DNA of 64,000 nt from Mesaphorura yosii (lineage: Eukaryota; Arthropoda; Collembola; Poduromorpha; Tullbergiidae): positions 1 to 64,000 of the forward strand of contig WIXG01000064.1 in assembly GCA_009869945.1 (NCBI GenBank), in the 5' to 3' direction. This document shows, piece by piece, positions 63,509 to 64,000 of this stretch. A program made the translations under genes and the position numbers. The notes beneath the pieces were generated by a model. It worked only from the letters and a program-made list of their open reading frames with translations. It ran no database searches and was not told where the DNA came from. Positions within the stretch are counted from its first letter, which is position 1; each line of letters opens with the position of its first letter.

Positions 63509-64000
63509 ATGGATCATAGTATCTTCGAAGTAATGCCAAAACGAAGCCGGAAGAAGTCCGCCGTCATGGAAGACAGCGTTCAAAAGGATAACAACTTGGA
63601 CATGAGCGACAAAGGGCGTTGCAGGCGGAATGTCTTCATCATCATGAACAGTACAAACGTCAGTTCGGACTGCAACACAATCTACAACATTCCGGCGCTG
63701 GACACCAATCCTGAAAGTTTGCAAGATTTAGCACACTGTTTCAAGTACTTTCTTCTCTTTGGCCGGCTGATTGGGTTGATTCCCATCTTGGGACTGTGCA
63801 GGGCGAATGTGGAGAGCATACACTTCAAGTAAGTTAAAAGGCGGAAGGCCTGCTTTCAGATATCTGCCATGTCACCACAGTACCTCTTAACTTTCCAGGT
63901 GGAAGAGTTTCCCGGTCGCGTTAAGCACTGTCATCGCGGCTTTGCTCGCATTTTGTTCAGTTGTTGGAACAATCGGATTTTTCAAGGCACAAAAACAAAA
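63509..64000 (+). CDS. Gustatory receptor, 5' part (runs off the window)
   Basis: The start of a gustatory receptor of the same subfamily as the pseudogene upstream. Exon 1 is 63509-63828 (106 codons plus two bases); exon 2 begins at 63899 after CTTTCCAG and is open to the window end. The N-terminal cytoplasmic tail is long (about 80 residues, basic, with MPKRSRKKSAVMED). It is followed by ESLQDLAHCFKYFLLFGRLI and GLIPILGLCRANVES (TM1), then after the phase-2 intron WKSFPVALSTVIAALLAFCS (TM2). The intron position and phase are the same as in the pseudogene, and the TM1 block aligns closely (DLAH, FGRL, GLIPI), which shows tandem duplication. No lesion is seen in the visible part. The ligand cannot be told; sugar-type is inferred from the relative. 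Confidence 0.82.

Noticed and set aside
1-64000. Search for CRISPR arrays, rRNA, tRNA and bacterial-type operons
   Set aside because: None seen; the window is eukaryotic, and no convincing tRNA A/B-box pair was found by eye.

Overview
The window looks like arthropod nuclear DNA. It is AT-rich, its genes are split by mostly short GT-AG introns (about 50-100 bp, a few of several kb), and the recognisable proteins include families typical of arthropods: a CCHamide-type neuropeptide GPCR, a bedraggled-type SLC6 transporter and gustatory receptors. I cannot name the species; a non-insect hexapod or crustacean would fit, but that is a guess. All exon models were read by eye from open frames, splice signals and phase agreement, with no transcript evidence. 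Many apparent open-frame starts are TTG, so I moved starts to in-frame ATGs.

Layout. 0.5-4.05 kb, minus: CCHamide receptor-like GPCR (5 coding exons, 424 codons as read). 4.06-17.9 kb: no convincing gene, one 97-bp hAT-type MITE with an 8-bp target duplication. 18.54-27.85 kb, minus: a complete 12-exon bedraggled-like SLC6 gene (1,471 aa) with long cytoplasmic tails. 27.9-42.5 kb: gene-poor, with one perfect-TIR Tc1/mariner-type MITE at 39.07 kb.

42.8-54 kb is a compact housekeeping cluster: TSEN2 (tRNA-splicing endonuclease catalytic subunit) and TFIIE-alpha on minus; RABL3 on plus, head-to-head with TFIIE-alpha; a possible small two-helix membrane ORF antisense to the RABL3 end; a multi-exon plus-strand gene I do not recognise (48.48-52.28 kb), with a 539-bp fold-back element in one intron; and a small minus-strand protein made of two ubiquitin-like domains.

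54-57.3 kb is mostly unassigned, with fragments of a possible secreted protein. 57.75-59.81 kb, minus: a short CYLD deubiquitinase (528 aa, one CAP-Gly-like region). 60.66-62.57 kb, plus: a gustatory receptor pseudogene with several independent lesions and a 210-bp palindrome in one intron. At 63.51 kb an apparently intact relative begins and runs off the window.

The genes do not form a pathway. The cluster mixes core RNA functions (TSEN2, TFIIE-alpha), small-GTPase and ubiquitin functions (RABL3, tandem UBL, CYLD) and a tandem chemoreceptor array. The most unusual items are the tandem UBL protein, the unrecognised 48-52 kb gene, the changed TM6 core of the GPCR, the PPxY-rich tail of the transporter and the set of hairpin-forming elements.
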